Positions 22,925-26,109 of a stretch of DNA of 26,109 nucleotides are shown here, one piece after another (the stretch's first letter is position 1; the number at the start of each line of letters is the position of its first letter). This DNA is from Candidatus Methylarchaceae archaeon HK01M. Its GTDB lineage: Archaea; Thermoproteota; Nitrososphaeria; Nitrososphaerales; JACAEJ01. The stretch is from contig JAKLZD010000014.1 in the NCBI GenBank assembly GCA_024256245.1, positions 1-26,109 of the forward strand, written 5' to 3'. The notes below the pieces were generated by a model. That model saw only the letters and a list, made by a program, of their open reading frames with translations, did no database searches and was not told the DNA's origin. The position numbers and the translations under genes are program-made.

Positions 22925-23995
22925 TTGAACATTCTTCTATGGCAAAACTCAAAAATAGGGATGTATATTTCCACACGAAGTGGGATTGCTGGTGAGCAGA
23001 TGAAAGTAGTGGTCTTTAAGAAAGCCTTGGAAGGCGCCATCAATCAGATCAAAGAAGCACTCGACAAATTTAATGTCGAATATAGATTGGTGCAGTATTT
23101 ATCTCCCCAAGAATTAGTGGGATCAGAACTTATAATAGTTGTCGGGGGGGACAAAGATGTCTTGCAGGCCTTCCATAAAATAGGTAAGTTCAAGGTACCT
23201 TTAATGGGCGTCAACGATTCTAACGAAGGGAGTTTTCTCACAGAAGTCAGCATAAATGGCTTTAGAGAAGCCTTCAAAAAAGTGTTGGATGGTGAGTATC
23301 AAGTAGAAGAGGCTACACGGTTGAGGGTCATAATTGATGGCAAAGAGCTACCACCAACCTTGAACGAAGTTGCGATCTTCTCATCTAAAAGTGCTACTCT
23401 TGTGGAGTACGTTTTGACTGTCGATAATGAGATGGTTTGGAGGGATTACAGTGACGGTGTGATCATCTCTACGCCAACAGGCTCCACTGCCTATTCTATG
23501 TCTGCTGGAGGACCTATGGTCCTTCATAGCGCTGAAGTATTTACAATAGTTTCTGTGAATTCTCTTGATGTGACCAGACGCCCTTTGATCATCTCAGATA
23601 AATCATACATAAAGATCAGTGAGATAAGTAGTGGTCATAGATGTGAGGTGATAGTTGATGGGACTTATAGAGTTAAGGCAAAGAAGAGGGTCGAAGTCTC
23701 TAAGTTCCCTGAACCTGCAAGGTTCTTAAGACCATCAGAGAGCTCAAAAGCTATGGAGAAGATGGCCAAGAAGGTCAGACTTGCAGAAGGCCTCTTTAAG
23801 ATGCCTCCAAGTGCGAGACTCATCCTTAAAACATTGGAATATGAGGGGGAATTGACTCAAAGAGATCTAGCAACGAAGACTATGCTCCCTGACAGAACTA
23901 CGAGGCTAGCACTTTCTCTTCTTATAGAGAAAGGATTGGTTAGAAGGAAACCAACGTTCCGAGATGCTAGGCAGAAGGTGTATTATGCTACTTAA
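22925..23995 (+). CDS. nadK: NAD kinase fused to a C-terminal winged-helix domain
   Basis: The open frame codes for 356 residues from TTG, but the better start is ATG 23000 (331 residues), preceded by a GGTGAG ribosome site. The N-terminal part is an ATP-NAD kinase: VVGGDKDVL holds the catalytic GGD (74-76 in the long numbering), NEVAI (147-151) binds substrate, and DGVIISTPTGSTAYSMSAGG (178-196) is the signature block. GGD is followed by Lys-Asp instead of the usual Gly-Thr, and the usual GxLGFL segment reads NDSNEGSFL. Residues about 295-356 form a winged helix (ARLILKTLEYEGELTQRDLA, then DRTTRLALSLLIEKGLVRR). It is divergent from the nad operon, fitting NADP synthesis; the added domain suggests a regulatory role, which is inference. 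Confidence 0.85.
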   Translation: MNILLWQNSKIGMYISTRSGIAGEQMKVVVFKKALEGAINQIKEALDKFNVEYRLVQYLSPQELVGSELIIVVGGDKDVLQAFHKIGKFKVPLMGVNDSNEGSFLTEVSINGFREAFKKVLDGEYQVEEATRLRVIIDGKELPPTLNEVAIFSSKSATLVEYVLTVDNEMVWRDYSDGVIISTPTGSTAYSMSAGGPMVLHSAEVFTIVSVNSLDVTRRPLIISDKSYIKISEISSGHRCEVIVDGTYRVKAKKRVEVSKFPEPARFLRPSESSKAMEKMAKKVRLAEGLFKMPPSARLILKTLEYEGELTQRDLATKTMLPDRTTRLALSLLIEKGLVRRKPTFRDARQKVYYAT

Positions 23996-24240
23996 ATCTC
24001 AGATTTATAAATAAAAGATATTTAAATTTTGAGGATATAAATCTAAAAAATGTGGGAAGCGGCGCATACTAAGAATTTTTTTCGGATGTATATCTTTTCT
24101 GTGGAGAAATGGAAAGAAGACTCGGAAAACTTAAGCATATAAAGAAGATCGAAATCAAGTTTTAAATAGGCTTTTTGATGAAGTGGTGATAGAGGAATAG
24201 AAGTTCAAAATAAATCCTCATACTTAACAAAAACTGTTAA
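23996..24240. other. intergenic stretch before the structured leader
   Basis: No gene or recognisable RNA is seen between the NAD kinase stop and the hairpins at 24249. The stretch is AT-rich with several possible TATA boxes. Confidence 0.4.
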
Positions 24241-24325
24241 GCCTGTTTCTTTCCGTAACCAGTCGGAAGGCGGGGCTTTGGAACCTGAGAGTGGGTTAAA
24301 CTCTCAAAGTTTCCAAAAGGGAGGA
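24241..24325 (+). promoter_or_regulatory. structured leader of the SPFH gene
   Basis: Two hairpins lie directly before the ribosome site. The first is CTTTCCG (24249-24255)/CGGAAGG (24264-24270) with an 8-base loop. The second is TTTGGAA (24277-24283)/TTCCAAA (24311-24317), continuing after a small internal loop into TGAGAG (24286-24291)/CTCTCA (24301-24306) with a 9-base loop. GCC (24241-24243) can pair with GGC (24274-24276) to close the first. GGAGG (24320-24324) follows 3 bases after the second stem, 8 bases before ATG. No known riboswitch was recognised. Confidence 0.6.
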
Positions 24326-24332
24326 TCAAAAT

Positions 24333-25283
24333 ATGTATAGTGACGAAGAAGAGCGCCCGAGAATTATGAACATATTGAGAGCGTTGCCCATCCTATTGAT
24401 AGTATTCGGTCTGATCTTCGGAGTAGTCTTTTTCTTTACAATGTTCGTAAACGTTCCAGTAGGTCATTCTGCCGTGTTGGTAGATCCTTTGACAAAGACC
24501 GTCTCCGATCCCATTCTTGGACCTACGTGGGCTGTTAAAGCTCCTTGGGTTAGTGCTGTCGACATATACTATGCTGTCGATACTCTTGGTATGTGGGGAA
24601 CTGGCGAAGATCCCTTTGCGGATTACCCTGGAGTAAAAAGCTTCAGCAAAGACCAGCTTGAGATGGATCTGGATGTAATGATCAGGTGGAGATTGGATCC
24701 CGATAAAATCTCTGATCTATACAAGAACTACCCAAATCTCAATTGGAAAGAGAAGACGATTGTTTCTATCGTTCGGCAGACGATAAGGTTCATCACAAAG
24801 GATTATGCTGCGATTGAGACGATAGAACAAAGAGACCTAATCGCTCAGGTTATGCAAGAAGAAATTCAAAAGAAACTTAATGAAGAACCAAGTCTAGCAG
24901 GAGCGCTATTTGGTTTTGAATTTGAGCTGAGAAACATCGGGTTACCGGGGGTGTACACTGATGCCATAGAAGCTAAACTTGTTGCAGAACAACAGAAGAT
25001 ACAAGCGGAGTTTGAAAAGGAAAGGATACTGATCTTAGCGAATGCAACAGCCCAGCAATTAATTATAGAAGCAGAAGGAATGTCAGAAGCAAAAATAATA
25101 GTGGCGGAAGGAATTCAACAAGCAATAGAAATGATAATCGAATCAGCAGGTATGACATCTTCGGAAGATATAGCTCAACTTTACCTTTGGGTAGAAGCCT
25201 TAAGGGAAATTTCACCAGACATAGACGTTCTGATAATAACAACTGGCGAAGATGGTGTTCCATTGATATATCAGATACCATAA
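24333..25283 (+). CDS. SPFH/Band 7 domain membrane protein
   Basis: This 316-residue protein has a short acidic cytoplasmic start, one transmembrane helix (about 16-39), and an SPFH domain beginning VPVGHSAVLVDPLTKTVSD. A helical stretch from about residue 205 is rich in Ala, Glu and Gln (AKLVAEQQKIQAEFEKERIL, then AEGMSEAKIIVAEG), typical of prohibitin and stomatin coiled coils. The C-terminus WVEALREISPDIDVLIITTG fits the family. Such proteins form ring or raft assemblies and often work with membrane proteases. No NfeD partner is adjacent, and the rhomboid gene is 20 kb away. It has a good ribosome site and a structured leader. Confidence 0.88.
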   Translation: MYSDEEERPRIMNILRALPILLIVFGLIFGVVFFFTMFVNVPVGHSAVLVDPLTKTVSDPILGPTWAVKAPWVSAVDIYYAVDTLGMWGTGEDPFADYPGVKSFSKDQLEMDLDVMIRWRLDPDKISDLYKNYPNLNWKEKTIVSIVRQTIRFITKDYAAIETIEQRDLIAQVMQEEIQKKLNEEPSLAGALFGFEFELRNIGLPGVYTDAIEAKLVAEQQKIQAEFEKERILILANATAQQLIIEAEGMSEAKIIVAEGIQQAIEMIIESAGMTSSEDIAQLYLWVEALREISPDIDVLIITTGEDGVPLIYQIP

Positions 25284-25768
25284 ATAAAAAGAGCATTCCT
25301 ACAGTTTTTCTTCTATTTATAGCCAATAAACAATAGACAAAATGTTTGAATGGGATAATAACAATCGAGAATATCGGGCATTAAGAGTCAGAAGGTAAAG
25401 TGGCGGAGCAGAGCTCAGAAACTTCCAGATCAACCCCAGGCGAGTCTCAGGGGGGGAAAGAAAATTGCAATTACTATAATTAGTCAATGAACTCACCTTA
25501 AAAACTTCATCTGTATTTATGAATATGCACGCAAGCTGAAAAAATACTAATCTTGGGCCCTATAAGAATAAATAATTTCAACCATTATGTAGCCGATTCT
25601 TCACGATGAAGGAGTATCATTTTACTTAACGCCAAATATTCTTCCAATAAGAATTAATTTCACAATAGATCCTTATGGGCCCCTTTCGTAATCTATTCAT
25701 TTCTTGATTTAATTACAAATTAAGTTTAAATAGGACACCATCTTTGCTCCTCTCGGAGCGGGTCGAGT
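25284..25768. other. gene-poor intergenic region, about 485 bases
   Basis: No firm gene is seen. A 27-codon GTG frame at 25400-25483 (VAEQSSETSRSTPGESQGGK, then ENCNYYN) has a purine-rich site upstream and a G7 run but no recognised family. The right end holds the Alba promoter: TTTAAATA at 25725-25732 and a GC-rich inverted repeat GCTCC-TCTC-GGAGC (25746-25759). Confidence 0.45.
25725..25732 (+). promoter_or_regulatory. TATA box of the Alba gene
   Basis: TTTAAATA lies 37-44 bases before the ATG at 25769. The inverted repeat GCTCC/GGAGC at 25746-25759 falls around the expected transcription start and could act as an operator or a short leader hairpin. Confidence 0.45.
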
Positions 25769-26109
25769 ATGTCAAATAGTAACTCTAATAACGTTGCCCC
25801 GACCGATTCGTCTGAAGAGAAGCCCAAAAAAACAGCAGAAGCACCCGAAACACCAGTACCTAAGGAGGCGAAGCCCGAGAGGAGGGCTCCTTCAAATCAT
25901 ATATACGTTGGGAAGAAACCTGTCATGAGCTACGCCACATCTGCTTTGATCCAACTCACCCAGAGCAATGAGATAATCGTCAAGGCTCGAGGGATGGCCA
26001 TCTCCAGGGCTGTCGATGTAGCAGAGATCGTCACAAAGAGGTTAGGGAACAATGCCTATGTAGTCAAAGACATAACCATAGATACAGAAGAGTTGGGGAT
26101 GGGTGAAGA
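25769..26109 (+). CDS. albA: DNA/RNA-binding protein Alba (partial, runs off the window)
   Basis: The frame starts at ATG 25769 and is open to the window end (113 codons). Residues 1-44 are a Ser/Pro/Lys/Glu-rich disordered extension (SEEKPKKTAEAPETPVPKEA, then KPERRAP). The Alba core starts at HIYVGKKPVMSYATSALIQL and continues with NEIIVKARGMAISRAVDVAE and IVTKRLGNNAYVVKDITIDT. The lysine pair in GKKP and the RGxAIxxAVD motif are the nucleic-acid-binding and family hallmarks. Alba coats archaeal chromatin and RNA. Most Alba proteins start close to the IYVGKKP strand, so the 44-residue tail is unusual, though thaumarchaeal-type proteins can be extended. The C-terminal end lies outside the window. 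Confidence 0.94.
   Translation, partial: MSNSNSNNVAPTDSSEEKPKKTAEAPETPVPKEAKPERRAPSNHIYVGKKPVMSYATSALIQLTQSNEIIVKARGMAISRAVDVAEIVTKRLGNNAYVVKDITIDTEELGMGE

Noticed and set aside
25400..25483. 27-codon GTG frame with a G7 run
   Set aside because: Too short, no recognised family, and Ser/Gly-rich composition may be chance.

Overview
The window is archaeal chromosomal DNA. It carries ribosomal proteins eS1 (S3Ae), eL15 and eL40, the chromatin protein Alba, the archaeal/eukaryotic peptidyl-tRNA hydrolase Pth2, an OBG/TGS GTPase of the archaeal type, tRNA genes with archaeal introns, and TATA boxes 25-35 bases before start codons with several likely leaderless TTG or ATG starts. The AT-leaning composition, the N-terminally extended Alba, the type of isopropylmalate/isocitrate dehydrogenase and the non-canonical tRNA introns point to the TACK side (Thaumarchaeota/Aigarchaeota/Bathyarchaeota-like). 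That placement is inferred from remembered family features; no search was run.

Layout: (1) 1-117 is the end of an ABC-type metal permease. (2) 357-3606, minus strand, holds an isopropylmalate-pathway block (dehydratase large and small subunits, acylphosphatase, dehydrogenase), followed by a rhomboid protease. (3) 4.4-7.4 kb has a 600-base gene-poor gap, an unrecognised coiled-coil protein, eS1 and a convergent DUF389 membrane protein with a shared hairpin between them. (4) 7.5-11.7 kb has an OBG/TGS GTPase with a frameshift near its end, a SerA-like dehydrogenase, a VTT/DedA-like membrane protein and an ornithine cyclodeaminase/alanine dehydrogenase-family enzyme. (5) 11.8-12.9 kb has eL15, Pth2 and a two-intron tRNA-Leu. 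(6) 12.9-15.4 kb is a visibly AT-rich accessory patch: a GYD-domain protein and a vWA protein fused to a degenerate site-2-protease-like membrane domain, with an upstream T9 tract that breaks its signal peptide. (7) 15.4-19.2 kb has ThiC, eL40, a UspA protein, tRNA-Val with a D-loop intron, two small zinc-ribbon proteins and a methyltransferase remnant. (8) 19.4-19.9 kb has an intronless tRNA-Leu(CAG) and tRNA-Gln(CUG) with two introns. (9) 19.9-24.0 kb is an NAD(P) cluster: nadA-nadX-nadC as a minus-strand operon, and a divergent NAD kinase fused to a winged helix. (10) 24.2-26.1 kb has an SPFH protein behind a strongly structured leader, a gene-poor gap, and Alba running off the end.

The metabolic genes form sensible sets. 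NadX (aspartate dehydrogenase), NadA and NadC make nicotinate mononucleotide from aspartate and the neighbouring kinase would make NADP. ThiC starts thiamine pyrimidine synthesis. LeuC/LeuD/LeuB-type enzymes serve leucine or an analogous 2-oxoacid chain elongation. The most unusual content is the recurrent D-loop introns in three of the four tRNAs, the vWA/pseudo-protease fusion with its homopolymer switch, the NAD kinase-winged helix fusion, and the structured leader of the SPFH gene.
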